This document shows, piece by piece, positions 8,814-18,297 of a stretch of 64,000 nt of DNA. Source of the DNA: an uncultured Clostridia bacterium (GTDB lineage: Bacteria; Bacillota; Clostridia; Christensenellales; Borkfalkiaceae). A program made the position numbers and the translations under genes. Location: positions 1 through 64,000 of the forward strand of contig CALWCE010000009.1 of assembly GCA_944376295.1 (NCBI GenBank), read 5' to 3'. How positions within the stretch are numbered: position 1 is the stretch's first letter; each line of letters begins with the position of its first letter. A model generated the notes under the pieces. It ran no database searches. It had not been told where the DNA came from and worked only from the letters and a program-made list of their open reading frames with translations.

Positions 8814-10187
8814 TTACATGATGTTGTTGACCGTGCGGGGGAAGAGGATGACGTCGCGGATGTTCTCCATGCCCGTCACATACATGACGAAACGGTCGAA
8901 CCCGAGCCCGAACCCGCTGTGCGGCACGCTGCCGAAGAGGCGCAGGTCGAGGTACTGCTTGTAGGCGGAGATGTCCATGTTTCTTGCCTTCATCGCGGCA
9001 AGCAGTTTGTCGTAGTCCGCTTCTCTTTCGCTGCAGCCGATGATCTCGCCGATGCCGGGGACGAGAAGGTCGGTCGCCGCCACCGTCTTACCGTCGGGGT
9101 TCTGCTTCATATAGAAGGACTTGATCTCCTTGGGGTAGTTGGTGACGAACACGGGGCGCTTGAAGACGACTTCGGTGAGGTATTTTTCGTGTTCGGTCTG
9201 AAGGTCGCAGCCCCAGTCGACGGGGTATTGGAACTTGACGTCCGCCTTTTGAAGAATGGAGACGGCATCCGTGTAATCGCAGACGACGAAATCGCTCGAT
9301 GCGACGTGTTCGAGTTTGTCTTTGAGCCCCTTTTCGACAAAGCTGTCGAAGAAAGCGATCTCATCGGGGCATTCGTCCAGCACGGCGCGGATGAGATATT
9401 TGACCATATCTTCCGCGATCTCGATGATGTCGGGCAGTTCCGCAAAGGCGACTTCGGGTTCGATGTGCCAGAACTCCGCGACGTGCCTTGTCGTGTTGGA
9501 GTTCTCCGCGCGGAAGGAGGGCCCGAAGGTGTAGATCTTGCTGAACGCCATCGCGGCAACTTCGCCTTCGAGCTGCCCCGAAACGGAGAGCCCCGCCTTG
9601 ACGCCGAAGAAGTCGTTCTTGTAATAGTCCTGCTCGCTCTCATACTTGGCGTTGTAGGGCTGGGTGGTGACGCGGAACATCTCCCCCGCGCCCTCGCAGT
9701 CGCTCGACGTGATGATGGGCGTATGGACGTAGTAATAGCGGTGCTCGTGGAAGTAGCGGTGCACTGCCTGCGCCGCGACGGAACGCACGCGGAACACGGC
9801 GTTGAAGGTGTTGGTGCGCAGCCTCAGGTGCGGGATGCCGCGCAAGAATTCCAGCGTCGTGCGCTTCTTCTGGATGGGATATTCGGGCGGGCATTTGCCG
9901 AGGAGCGCAACTTCCTTCGCGTTGAGCTCATGCCCCTCCCCCTTGAACGCCTTGACGACTTCGCCCTTCACCGAGACGGAAGCGCCGAGCTTGGTGCATT
10001 CGGGATCGACCTTCAGGGCATTCTTGTCGATGACGACCTGCAGGCGGGGAAAGCTCGTGCCGTCGGCAAGTTCCAAGAAGGCGACGGCGGCGGAATCGCG
10101 GAAGGTGCGTACCCAGCCGCAGACGGTCACTTCCTGCCCCAACAGTTCGGGGCGTTTCAATACGTCATAAATATCGGTGTGTTTCAT
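8814..10187 (-). CDS. asnS: Asparaginyl-tRNA synthetase
   Basis: This 457-residue class IIb synthetase charges tRNA-Asn. An N-terminal OB-fold anticodon domain (VTVCGWVRTFRDSAAVAFLELADG) is followed by the catalytic domain. Motif 2 reads FRAENSNTTRHVAEFWHIEPE and motif 3 reads GFGLGFDRFVMYVTG. The length equals the usual bacterial AsnS. The ATG at 10187 opens MKHTDIYDVL as expected. It lies 36 bp downstream of proS and ends in a terminator, so proS-asnS are likely cotranscribed. No T-box leader is seen in front of either gene. Confidence 0.97.
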   Translation of the reverse strand: MKHTDIYDVLKRPELLGQEVTVCGWVRTFRDSAAVAFLELADGTSFPRLQVVIDKNALKVDPECTKLGASVSVKGEVVKAFKGEGHELNAKEVALLGKCPPEYPIQKKRTTLEFLRGIPHLRLRTNTFNAVFRVRSVAAQAVHRYFHEHRYYYVHTPIITSSDCEGAGEMFRVTTQPYNAKYESEQDYYKNDFFGVKAGLSVSGQLEGEVAAMAFSKIYTFGPSFRAENSNTTRHVAEFWHIEPEVAFAELPDIIEIAEDMVKYLIRAVLDECPDEIAFFDSFVEKGLKDKLEHVASSDFVVCDYTDAVSILQKADVKFQYPVDWGCDLQTEHEKYLTEVVFKRPVFVTNYPKEIKSFYMKQNPDGKTVAATDLLVPGIGEIIGCSEREADYDKLLAAMKARNMDISAYKQYLDLRLFGSVPHSGFGLGFDRFVMYVTGMENIRDVILFPRTVNNIM

Positions 10188-10223
10188 ACGATCTCACTCC
10201 TGCCCGTCGGGCATTCTCACTCT

Positions 10224-11654
10224 TTAATAGGCGCGCGCGAACACGATGGTGTGCGCCGACTTCTTCCCGCAGGCAACGCAGGTCTTTGCGGTATCTTCTT
10301 TCGCATAGACGCGCGCGGTCGCCTGGGCAAACTCTTTGACTTTATCCTCGCACTCGCGGCAGCCGCACCAGCCGGCGCGCACGAAATTGCCGCGGTTGAC
10401 GCCGTTCAGAAGCTCGTCGAGCGTCACTGCGTCGACGATGCGCTGTTCCATGCGCTTCTTGGCGGCGGCATACATATTTTCCGCGATCTCGTGAAGCAGC
10501 GCCCTGACGCCCTCTTCCGCGTTTTCGAGGGGAAGTTCGCCCTTTTCGAGGGTATCCCTGCGGCAGACGGTCATCTTGCCCGCTTCGATGTCGCGCGGGC
10601 CGAGCTCGATGCGCACGGGCACGCCCTTCATCTCCCACTCGTTGAACTTCCAGCCGGGAGAGTTGTCGGTATCGTCCAGAACGACGCGGACGCCCGCCTT
10701 TTGGAGGCGCTCTTTGAGCGCGGTGCAGGCTTCGAGGACGCCCTCCTTCTTTGACGCGATGGGCACGATGACTGCCTGCACGGGTGCGACGACGGGCGGC
10801 ATCACGAGGCCGCGCTGATCGCCGTGCGTCATGATGAGCGCGCCGATGAGGCGGGTGGAAACGCCCCAGCTCGTCGTAAAGGCGTACTTCTGCACGCCGT
10901 CCTTATCGAGGAATTTGATCTCGAACGCCTTGGAGAAATTCTGCCCGAGATAATGCGAAGTGCCCGCCTGAAGGCTCTTGCCGTCGTGCATCATCGCCTC
11001 CATGCCGAAGGTGGCGACGGCGCCCGCGAACTTTTCCTTCTCCGTCTTTCTACCCGTCAGAACGGGCATTGAAAGGCAGGTCTTTGCGAACTCTTCATAG
11101 ACGGAGAGCATCTTCATCGTCTCCTCCATCGCCTCCTCTTCGGTGGCGTGGACGGTGTGGCCCTCCTGCCAGAGGAACTCGCTCGTGCGAAGGAAGGGAC
11201 GGGTGGTCTTCTCCCAGCGCATGACGTTCGCCCACTGGTTCATGAGGACGGGAAGATCGCGGTAAGACTGGATCCACTTGCCGTACATCGTGCCGATGAT
11301 GGTCTCCGAAGTCGGGCGGATGCAGAGCGGCTCTGCAAGCTTTTCCCCGCCCGCGTGCGTGACGACGGCGACTTCGGGCGCAAATCCTTCGACGTGCTCC
11401 GCCTCCTTCGTCATGAAGGACATGGGGATGAGGAGCGGGAAGTAAGCGTTTTCATGCCCCGTCTCCTTGAAGCGCTTGTCGAGCTCCTTTTGGATATTTT
11501 CCCAGATGGCGTACCCGTACGGGCGGATGACCATCGTGCCTTTGACGGGGCCGTAGTCAACGAGCTTGGTCTTTAAGACGACGTCCGAATACCACTGGGG
11601 GAAGTCCGACTCGATGTCGGCGATCTGCGATACGAATTGCTGTTCCTTTGCCAT
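10224..11654 (-). CDS. proS: Prolyl-tRNA synthetase, short (eukaryote/archaea-like) type
   Basis: This 476-residue enzyme charges tRNA-Pro. It is the type without the editing insertion between motifs 2 and 3. Motif 2 lies around RPTSETIIGTMYGKW and VMRWEKTTRPFLRTSEFLWQEGHT. The anticodon domain is followed by the C-terminal zinc domain, with the cysteine sets WCGCREC and TCVACGKK. This C-terminal extension is characteristic of the class. The ATG at 11654 starts MAKEQQFVSQIADIE. It lies about 95 bp after the DegV gene, with only a weak 7-bp stem (about 11690-11710) between them. Confidence 0.96.
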   Translation of the reverse strand: MAKEQQFVSQIADIESDFPQWYSDVVLKTKLVDYGPVKGTMVIRPYGYAIWENIQKELDKRFKETGHENAYFPLLIPMSFMTKEAEHVEGFAPEVAVVTHAGGEKLAEPLCIRPTSETIIGTMYGKWIQSYRDLPVLMNQWANVMRWEKTTRPFLRTSEFLWQEGHTVHATEEEAMEETMKMLSVYEEFAKTCLSMPVLTGRKTEKEKFAGAVATFGMEAMMHDGKSLQAGTSHYLGQNFSKAFEIKFLDKDGVQKYAFTTSWGVSTRLIGALIMTHGDQRGLVMPPVVAPVQAVIVPIASKKEGVLEACTALKERLQKAGVRVVLDDTDNSPGWKFNEWEMKGVPVRIELGPRDIEAGKMTVCRRDTLEKGELPLENAEEGVRALLHEIAENMYAAAKKRMEQRIVDAVTLDELLNGVNRGNFVRAGWCGCRECEDKVKEFAQATARVYAKEDTAKTCVACGKKSAHTIVFARAY

Positions 11655-11747
11655 AAAATGCTCCTAAAAATACTACCGAAGACCGCAAAGAAAGGCAGAA
11701 GAGACGTTCCTCTCTTCCCCTCTCCGGCGACCGTGATCTATATTGTG

Positions 11748-12644
11748 TTAGAATTCGTTGCGTTCGCTCTTGGAGATATAGCCGAGCGCGAATGCGTTGG
11801 GGCCGACGTGCGAACCGATGACGGGCCCCATGATGGAGACGTGCGGCTCGATGCCGAGCTTATCGCGGACATATTGGGCAAGTTCTTCCGCGCAGGGAGA
11901 ATTGTCGGTATGCACGATGAAGACGTATTGATATTCGGGGTCGGGTCCCTCTTTGTCGATCTTCGCCTTGATATAGGAGATCGCCTTCTTGGTGCCGCGC
12001 ACTTTGTCGAGCACGAAGAGCTTGCCTTCCTTATCGAACGAGATGATGGGCTTGATGGAGAGCACGCCCCCCACCGCCGCCGCAACGGCAGACAGCCTTC
12101 CGCCGCGCTTTAAGTAGTTGAGATCGTCCGCCACGATGAAGTGCTGGATATGCTCCCTCAGCGAATTGACGTGTTCGTACGCCTCTTTCGCCGTCTTGCC
12201 CGCGTTGCGGTCCTGAAGGGCGATGCGCACGAGCGCGCCCTGCCCCACCGTCGCCGTCAGAGGATCGACGACATACACTTCGAACTTGGGATACTCCTTC
12301 CTGACTTCGGCGGCGGCTTTTGCGGCGACCGTCTTGGTCGGGGAAAGCCCGCTCGAGATCGTGAAGTGCACAACATCTTCCGCGCCCTCTTTGGCGAGCT
12401 TCAAAAAGTGCTCGTAGTGCGATTCATAGTTGAGCATGGAAGTGCGCGAAAATGCCCCTGCCCGAAGCTCGTTGTAAAAATCGACGTACTCTTGATAATT
12501 GGTGAAGTTGTCGAGATGATCTTCCATCTTGCCGTCCTTTTCCACCGTGAAGGTCAAAGAGACGAACTTGATGTCGTTCCCGACGATAAAGTCGTGATAA
12601 AGGTCACAGGTCGAATCGGTCGACAGTGTGAATTTGTATGCCAT
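11748..12644 (-). CDS. DegV-family fatty-acid-binding protein
   Basis: This 298-residue protein starts MAYKFTLSTDSTCDLYHDFI, with the conserved STDS/T motif that begins DegV proteins. It has the TISSGLSPT loop and LNYLKRGGRLS in the second domain. The family binds fatty acids and presents them to the kinase FakA for phosphorylation (FakB role); no fakA is in this window. The ATG at 12644 was chosen from the conserved N-terminus, since the upstream frame crosses the promoter. A second DegV gene lies at 17195 on the other strand; the two proteins are only distantly similar. Confidence 0.9.
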   Translation of the reverse strand: MAYKFTLSTDSTCDLYHDFIVGNDIKFVSLTFTVEKDGKMEDHLDNFTNYQEYVDFYNELRAGAFSRTSMLNYESHYEHFLKLAKEGAEDVVHFTISSGLSPTKTVAAKAAAEVRKEYPKFEVYVVDPLTATVGQGALVRIALQDRNAGKTAKEAYEHVNSLREHIQHFIVADDLNYLKRGGRLSAVAAAVGGVLSIKPIISFDKEGKLFVLDKVRGTKKAISYIKAKIDKEGPDPEYQYVFIVHTDNSPCAEELAQYVRDKLGIEPHVSIMGPVIGSHVGPNAFALGYISKSERNEF

Positions 12645-12719
12645 GTTACTCTCCGCTCTCCCGACGGGAAACCCTGCATTGCGCGAATTTTCGCAAGCTC
12701 TGCCCGTATCGATAGGTCG

Positions 12720-12748
12720 ATTATACCATATTTCGTGGCAAGAGGCAA
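12720..12748 (-). promoter_or_regulatory. Promoter of DegV (12644)
   Basis: TTGCCT (12748-12743), a 17-bp spacer and TATAAT (12725-12720). It is back-to-back with the promoter of the phosphohexomutase. Confidence 0.75.
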
Positions 12749-12799
12749 GAATATTTGGAAAAATTGTGGGAATGCACCCGACTTTTTTGCAAAAAGGTC

Positions 12800-12828
12800 T
12801 TGAAAAACACGCCGTCACAAGGTATAAT
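12800..12828 (+). promoter_or_regulatory. Promoter of phosphohexomutase-transketolase
   Basis: TTGAAA (12800-12805), a 17-bp spacer and TATAAT (12823-12828), 51 bp before the ATG at 12880. Confidence 0.8.
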
Positions 12829-12879
12829 ACTTCTGATAAGGCGCGCATTCCCAAATCTGCGCGCGAAAGAAGGGGGACT

Positions 12880-14391
12880 ATGACAAGAGAACAACTGTTT
12901 CAACTCAAGAACGGGACCGACGTGCGCGGGACTGCGATCGCGGGCGTCAAGGACGATCCCGTCACACTGACGGACGAAGCCGTCACTCTCATCGCGAAGG
13001 CGTTCTACGTCTGGGCGGCGAAGAAGTCGGGAAAGGCGCAGCCCGTCATTGCCGTCGGGCATGATTCCCGCCTTTCGGCGGGTCACATCTCGGCGCTCGT
13101 TGCGGATGCCGTGAATGCCTGCGGCGGGGACGTCCTCCTCACGGGGCTTTCTTCGACGCCGTCCATGTTCATGCTGCTGCAGGACGGATTCGGCGCGGAC
13201 GCTTCGGTGATGATCACGGCGAGCCATCTGCCCTATCAGAAGAACGGGCTCAAATTCTTTGTCAAAGAAGGCGGCCTCGAAAGCAGCGACCTTTCCGAAG
13301 TTTTGGAGATCGCGGCAAAGGGAGAATTCCCTGCGGGCGGCGGCAAACAGGAAAAGCGGAGCTATCTTCCCAAGTACGCGAACGACCTGGTGGAAAAGGT
13401 GCGCGCGGCGACGGGCATGGAGAAGCCCCTTGCGGGAAAGCGCATCCTCGTGGACGCGGGCAACGGCGCGGGCGGATTTTATGCCGACCTCGTCTTGAAG
13501 CCTTTGGGGGCGGACACGACGGGCTCGCAGTTTCTGGAACCCGACGGGAGCTTCCCCAACCACATCCCCAATCCCGAGAACGAGACGGCGATGCAGTCCG
13601 TCTGCGCGGCGGTCAAAGAGAATCATGCCGATTTCGGCATCATCTTCGATACCGACGTCGACCGTGCGGGGGCAGTCTCTTCGGACGGCGAGGAGATCAA
13701 CCGCAACCGCCTCATCGCGCTCATTTCCGCGATCTTGCTCGAAGAGCACCCGGGCTCCTATATCGTCACCGATTCCGTGACGAGCGACGGGCTCGCGTCC
13801 TTCATTGCGGCGCACGGCGGCGTGCACCACCGCTTCAAGCGCGGGTATAAGAACGTCATCAACGAGAGCAAGCGCCTCAACGCGGAGGGCAAGTATTCCC
13901 CTCTCGCCATCGAGACGAGCGGTCATGCTGCCTTGAAGGAAAACTACTTCCTCGACGACGGCGCCTATCTCGTGACGCGGCTCCTCATCGCCCTCGCAAA
14001 GTGCGCGAAGGAAGGGAAAGACCTCATGGCGCTCATTGCCGACCTGCCCGAGCCTCGGGAAGCGGCCGAGATCAGGCTGAAATTCGTGCCCGGGTGCGAC
14101 TTCAAGACGCTCGGCGCAGGGCTCTTGAAGGATCTTCAGGAGTACGTCGGGAAAACGCCCTATCTTTCTCCCGCGCCCAATAACTTCGAAGGCGTGCGCA
14201 TCAACTTCGACGGGGAGCACGGCGACGGCTGGGCGCTCGTCCGCATGAGCCTGCACGAACCCATCCTCCCCATCAATGTGGAAAGCAACCGCACGGGCGG
14301 CAATCAGATCATTGCAAAGGAACTGTATGCCTTCCTTTCGGGCTACGAAAGCTTTCTTCTCACGGAAAATCTCGAAAACTATATCAAATAA
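12880..14391 (+). CDS. Phosphomannomutase/phosphoglucomutase
   Basis: This 503-residue enzyme interconverts hexose 1- and 6-phosphates. The phosphoserine loop is ITASHLPYQKNG near residue 110, the metal loop is DTDVDRAG near 258, and the sugar-binding loop is ETSGHAALKE near 346. The C-terminal phosphate-binding domain is atypical (VESNRTGGN). The ATG at 12880 follows AAGGGGG; the longer open frame upstream overlaps the divergent promoters and is not used. Transketolase follows after 12 bp, so central carbon metabolism is the likely setting. The separate mutase at 51731 lies in the polysaccharide operon. Confidence 0.9.
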   Translation: MTREQLFQLKNGTDVRGTAIAGVKDDPVTLTDEAVTLIAKAFYVWAAKKSGKAQPVIAVGHDSRLSAGHISALVADAVNACGGDVLLTGLSSTPSMFMLLQDGFGADASVMITASHLPYQKNGLKFFVKEGGLESSDLSEVLEIAAKGEFPAGGGKQEKRSYLPKYANDLVEKVRAATGMEKPLAGKRILVDAGNGAGGFYADLVLKPLGADTTGSQFLEPDGSFPNHIPNPENETAMQSVCAAVKENHADFGIIFDTDVDRAGAVSSDGEEINRNRLIALISAILLEEHPGSYIVTDSVTSDGLASFIAAHGGVHHRFKRGYKNVINESKRLNAEGKYSPLAIETSGHAALKENYFLDDGAYLVTRLLIALAKCAKEGKDLMALIADLPEPREAAEIRLKFVPGCDFKTLGAGLLKDLQEYVGKTPYLSPAPNNFEGVRINFDGEHGDGWALVRMSLHEPILPINVESNRTGGNQIIAKELYAFLSGYESFLLTENLENYIK

Positions 14392-14403
14392 GGAGTAACT
14401 ATC

Positions 14404-16395
14404 ATGGATCAGCTCACCATCAACGCCATCCGCATCCTTTCGGCGGAGGCCATCCAAAAGGCAAATTCGGGTCATCCCGGGCTTCCGCTCGGCTCTGCGC
14501 CCATCGCCTATACCCTCTTCCAGAATTTTCTGAAGTTCAACAACAAGGATCCCAAGTGGGACGATCGTGACCGCTTCGTGCTCTCTGCGGGCCACGGTTC
14601 CATGCTCGACTATTCCCTCCTCTATCTCTACGGCTACGGGCTCACCAAGGAAGACATCATGAACTTCCGTCAGCTCGGTTCCAAGACGCCCGGCCACCCC
14701 GAGTACGGCCACACCGTCGGCATCGAGACGACGACGGGCCCTCTCGGCCAGGGCATCGCGAATGCCGTCGGTATGGCAGTTGCGGAGGCGCACCTTGCCG
14801 CCGTCTTCAACCGCGAGGGCTTCCCCGTCGTCGATCACTACACCTATGCGCTTTGCGGCGACGGCTGCCTCGAAGAGGGCATCTCCTATGAAGCTTGCTC
14901 GTTTGCGGGCACGCACGAGCTCGGAAAACTTATCCTTTTCTATGACGACAACGACATCACCATCGAGGGCGATACCGACATCACCTTCAAGGAAGACGTC
15001 GGCATGCGCTTTGCGGCGCAGAACTGGCAGGTGCTGCACGTCGATCTCGTCTCTCATCCCGACGACGTCGCTCTCATCGCAAAGGCGATCGAGGAGGCGA
15101 AGGCGGAAAAGAGCAAGCCTTCCATCATCATCTGCAAGACCAAGATCGGCTACGGCACCCCGCTTGAGGGCAGCCACAAGTGCCACGGCGCTCCTCTCGG
15201 CGTCGAGAATTTGCAAAAGACCAAGGAAAAGCTCGGCTGGCCCTGCACGGAGGCGTTCGACGTTCCCGCCGAAGTCTTTGCCCACACCGCAGAAGCAGGT
15301 AAGCGCGGCGCGGAGAAGGAAGAGGCGTGGAAGGCAATGTTTGCCGAATACGAAAAGGCATATCCCGAGCTTGCCAAGGCATACAAAGCGGCAATGAGCG
15401 GCGAGATGGTCGATCTCACCAAGGTCGAAGACCTCTTCAAGTGGGAGAAACCGATGGCGACCCGCCAGACTTCCTCCGTCGTCCTCAACAAGATCGCGGC
15501 GCTCGTGCCAGAACTTATCGGCGGTTCTGCGGACCTCGCTCCCTCCAACCTCTCCGATATGAAGAATACGGATACCGTCACCTACGGCGATTTTGCTCCC
15601 GGCCACTATGAGGGCAGGAACATGCACTTCGGCATCCGCGAACACGCGATGGCTGCCATCACCAACGGCATGCAGCTGCACGGCGGTCTCCGCGCTTATT
15701 GTGCGACCTTCTTCATCTTCTCCGATTACTGCAAACACGCCATCCGCCTTTCGGCGCTCATGAACATCCCCGTCGTCTACATCCTGACGCACGACTCCAT
15801 CGGCGTCGGCGAAGACGGCCCGACGCATGAGCCCGTCGAACAGCTCATCGCGCTCCGCTCCATCCCCAACATGAAGGTGTATCGTCCCGCAGACGGCAAG
15901 GAGACGGCGGCGGCGTGGATCTCCGCGCTCACGGGCACCGCGCCCACCGCGCTCGTACTCACCCGTCAGAACCTGCCTCAGTACGAAAACAGCGGTCTTG
16001 CGGCATTGAAGGGCGCATACGTCCTCGACGACTGTGACGGCACGCCCGATGTTCTGCTGCTTGCCACGGGCTCGGAAGTCGAGCTTTGCGTCAAGGCAAA
16101 GGCACAGCTTGCGGAAGAGGGCGTCAAGGCGCGCGTCGTCTCCATGCCCTGCTTCGAAGAATTCGAGAAGCAGTCCGACGAGTATAAGGAGAGCGTCATC
16201 CCCTCCGCAGTCAAGGCGCGCGTGTGCGTGGAAGCGGGTTCCCCTTACAGCTGGTATAAGTATGCGGGCGACAAGGGTGAGATCGTTGCCATGAGCACGT
16301 TCGGCGCGAGCGGCCCTGCGCCCCTGCTCTTCAAACAGTTCGGCTTCACGGTCGAAAACGTCGTCGAAAAGGCAAAGAAGAGCCTTGCAAAGTAA
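14404..16395 (+). CDS. tkt: Transketolase
   Basis: This 663-residue thiamine-diphosphate enzyme moves two-carbon units in the pentose phosphate pathway. The N-terminal TPP domain shows [14 protein letters not shown] and the GDGCLEEG metal-binding motif. The pyrimidine domain has [16 protein letters not shown] and [16 protein letters not shown]. The length equals the normal transketolase. It follows the mutase by 12 bp with an AAGGAG ribosome site, and a perfect GC-rich terminator follows. Confidence 0.97.
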   Translation: MDQLTINAIRILSAEAIQKANSGHPGLPLGSAPIAYTLFQNFLKFNNKDPKWDDRDRFVLSAGHGSMLDYSLLYLYGYGLTKEDIMNFRQLGSKTPGHPEYGHTVGIETTTGPLGQGIANAVGMAVAEAHLAAVFNREGFPVVDHYTYALCGDGCLEEGISYEACSFAGTHELGKLILFYDDNDITIEGDTDITFKEDVGMRFAAQNWQVLHVDLVSHPDDVALIAKAIEEAKAEKSKPSIIICKTKIGYGTPLEGSHKCHGAPLGVENLQKTKEKLGWPCTEAFDVPAEVFAHTAEAGKRGAEKEEAWKAMFAEYEKAYPELAKAYKAAMSGEMVDLTKVEDLFKWEKPMATRQTSSVVLNKIAALVPELIGGSADLAPSNLSDMKNTDTVTYGDFAPGHYEGRNMHFGIREHAMAAITNGMQLHGGLRAYCATFFIFSDYCKHAIRLSALMNIPVVYILTHDSIGVGEDGPTHEPVEQLIALRSIPNMKVYRPADGKETAAAWISALTGTAPTALVLTRQNLPQYENSGLAALKGAYVLDDCDGTPDVLLLATGSEVELCVKAKAQLAEEGVKARVVSMPCFEEFEKQSDEYKESVIPSAVKARVCVEAGSPYSWYKYAGDKGEIVAMSTFGASGPAPLLFKQFGFTVENVVEKAKKSLAK

Positions 16396-16405
16396 AAAAC
16401 GAATT

Positions 16406-16435
16406 AGGCGCGGCGCTTCGCCGCGCCTTATTTTA
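16406..16435 (+). terminator. Terminator after tkt
   Basis: The stem AGGCGCGGCG/CGCCGCGCCT (16406-16415, 16419-16428) is followed by TATTTTATC. Confidence 0.85.
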
Positions 16436-16449
16436 TCTTGGAGGACATC

Positions 16450-16995
16450 ATGGAACTCAAAGACATCGAACAATTGTATCTGCATCGTCAGAGCTGCCGC
16501 GCTTTCGATCCGGACAGACCCGTTTCGGATGAGCTTTTAACGGAGATCTGCCGCCTTGCGCTGCTCGCGCCTTCTGCCTGCAACAGCCAGCCGTGGAAGC
16601 TCCTCGCCGTCACGGGAGAGAAGACGAAAGAGCTTGCGGCGGGCGTGCAGGATCTCGGCATGAACAAATTCGCATCGGACGCCCCCGCGTTCGTCGTCGT
16701 GCTCGAAGGCACGGGCAACCTTTCGGCGACGGTCGGGAGCCGCTTCAAGAACACCGACTTTCTGCACAACGACATCGGCATCATGACGGCGCATCTCGTG
16801 CTCGCCGCCGACGCGGCGGGGCTTTCGACCTGCATCCTCGGTTGGCGCAGCGAAAAGAAGCTGCGCGAAATTTTAGGACTGCCCGAAAAAGTGCGCATCC
16901 CCCATATCGTTGCCGTCGGCTATGCGGCGGAAGGATATGAGATCCGCAAAAAGAAGCGAAAACCCCTCGAAGATACTTTTTCTCTTATTCGTTGA
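16450..16995 (+). CDS. Nitroreductase-family flavoprotein
   Basis: This 181-residue protein has the FMN-binding nitroreductase fold. The N-terminal HRQSCRAFDPDRPVS phosphate-binding segment is followed by ALLAPSACNSQPWKLL. The central part has a helix with DIGIMTAHLVLAADAAGL, and the end carries the conserved glycine (AVGYAAEGYEIRKKKRKPLE). The substrate is unknown; members reduce quinones, nitro compounds or act on flavins. The ATG at 16450 is preceded by GGAGG. It may be transcribed by readthrough from tkt. A 17-bp perfect terminator follows. Confidence 0.88.
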   Translation: MELKDIEQLYLHRQSCRAFDPDRPVSDELLTEICRLALLAPSACNSQPWKLLAVTGEKTKELAAGVQDLGMNKFASDAPAFVVVLEGTGNLSATVGSRFKNTDFLHNDIGIMTAHLVLAADAAGLSTCILGWRSEKKLREILGLPEKVRIPHIVAVGYAAEGYEIRKKKRKPLEDTFSLIR

Positions 16996-17010
16996 CGGAA
17001 AGAAGACCTT

Positions 17011-17047
17011 AAAAAACGCACTCTACTCTCAGTAGAGTGCGTTTTTT
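17011..17047 (+). terminator. Terminator after nitroreductase
   Basis: A perfect 17-bp stem pairs 17011-17027 with 17031-17047 around a three-base loop. It has A6 and T6 flanks, so it can act on both strands. Confidence 0.9.
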
Positions 17048-17099
17048 ATGCAATAGAACGAACAAAGAAAGACATAGAGCCGCCCTTCAAAGAAATAGG

Positions 17100-17128
17100 T
17101 TGAATTTTGCATGCAAGAAGGATAAACT
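17100..17128 (+). promoter_or_regulatory. Promoter of the second DegV gene
   Basis: TTGAAT (17100-17105), a 17-bp spacer and TAAACT (17123-17128), 66 bp before the ATG. Confidence 0.6.
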
Positions 17129-17194
17129 AAAGATGTCAGCGGGCAGGTGCGTGCAGGCGCGCCTCCCGAAAAAGCAAAGATCATGGAGGGTCAT

Positions 17195-18136
17195 ATGGCT
17201 TCGTTTGAGATCATCGTTGATTCTGCAGCAAACATCCCCGCCGCGCTTCGCAAGGAACACAACATTTCCGTCATCCCCTATCACTATCTCGTCGACGGCG
17301 AGGAACGGCTCTGTTTCGATGAGAACGTCCCCTTTGAGGAGACCGCAAAGCAGCTCTATGACGATATGCGCGCCGGCGCCGACGTCAAGACGTCCCTTCT
17401 TTCCGAGGAACATATCAAAGATGCGATCGTTCCCGTGCTGGAAGCGGGGAAAGACGTCTTCCTTCTCCTCATCTCTTCGGGCGTGAGCGGCACCTATCAG
17501 CAGGCAGTCAGAGCCGCCGAGGAACTGAAAGGGCGCTATCCCGAGCGCAAGATCGAAGTCGTCGACAGCAAGAATGCTTCCATGGGCGAAGGCACGATCG
17601 CGCTTCGCGTCGCTTCGCTCCGCGACATGGGCGAAAGCCTCGAAGCCTGTGCCGAGTGGGCGCGCGTCAATGCCTATAAGGTGAACAGCTATCTCACGGT
17701 GGGCGATCTCAAATATCTCAAGCGCACGGGGCGCATCTCGACGACGCTTGCGATCGCAGGAACGCTGCTCAACATCAAGCCCGTGCTCCGCGCGGACGGC
17801 AGCACCAATGCCAAGATCGTCTTCGAAGGTCGCGAACACGGCAGAAAGAAGGCGCTCATGGCGCTTGCACGCAAATACAGCGAACGCGTGGACGACGTTT
17901 CCGCGCCCGTCTTCATCACGCATGCCGACTGCGAAGATGACGCCAAAGCGCTTGCCGAAATGCTGCGCGACATGGGCGCTTCCAATATCGTCATCGAGTA
18001 TTACGACCTCTGCACGGGTTCACATGTCGGTCCCGGCACCGTTGCCCTCTTCTTTACGGGCAAAGACAGGCGCCGCGATACCGATGCATTCGAAGCAGCT
18101 CCCGCAGGTGCGCCCGTCCCCTCTTCCAGCCGATAA
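17195..18136 (+). CDS. DegV-family fatty-acid-binding protein (second copy)
   Basis: This 313-residue DegV protein begins MASFEIIVDSAANIPAAL. It carries LLISSGVSGTYQ, DSKNASMGEGTIALR, the LKYLKRTGRIS loop and the C-terminal GSHVGPGTVALFF motif. By family it binds an acyl chain for the FakA kinase. The ATG at 17195 has GGAGGG six bases upstream, a better site than the alternative ATG at 17183. The last 20 residues are a proline/alanine-rich tail beyond the domain. It is monocistronic, with its own promoter and terminator. Confidence 0.9.
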   Translation: MASFEIIVDSAANIPAALRKEHNISVIPYHYLVDGEERLCFDENVPFEETAKQLYDDMRAGADVKTSLLSEEHIKDAIVPVLEAGKDVFLLLISSGVSGTYQQAVRAAEELKGRYPERKIEVVDSKNASMGEGTIALRVASLRDMGESLEACAEWARVNAYKVNSYLTVGDLKYLKRTGRISTTLAIAGTLLNIKPVLRADGSTNAKIVFEGREHGRKKALMALARKYSERVDDVSAPVFITHADCEDDAKALAEMLRDMGASNIVIEYYDLCTGSHVGPGTVALFFTGKDRRRDTDAFEAAPAGAPVPSSSR

Positions 18137-18149
18137 TTTGCTCCTTTTG

Positions 18150-18179
18150 AAGGGCTGTCCGTTTCGGATGGCCCTTTTT
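18150..18179 (+). terminator. Terminator after the second DegV gene
   Basis: A 12-bp stem with two G-T pairs (18150-18161 with 18165-18176) runs into TTTTT. Confidence 0.85.
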
Positions 18180-18244
18180 CCGTGCTTTCCCGCAAGACGG
18201 GAGTCCATTCCCGCCCGACGGGAGCAAATAGGAAGCGCGGAGCC

Positions 18245-18273
18245 TTGACTTTGCCCTCTTCCTCTTGTAAAAT
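18245..18273 (+). promoter_or_regulatory. Promoter of the XRE-membrane gene
   Basis: TTGACT (18245-18250), a 17-bp spacer and TAAAAT (18268-18273), 25 bp before the ATG. Confidence 0.75.
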
Positions 18274-18297
18274 GAAGAAAAAACGCGAGGTCGGTCT

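Noticed and set aside
11655..11747. T-box leader before proS
   Set aside because: The gap is under 100 bases and lacks the T-box consensus; only a weak 7-bp stem is present.
12721..16485. Very long minus-strand open frame antisense to the mutase and transketolase genes
   Set aside because: It is a shadow frame caused by codon bias in a GC-rich genome; the plus-strand genes have all family motifs and promoters.
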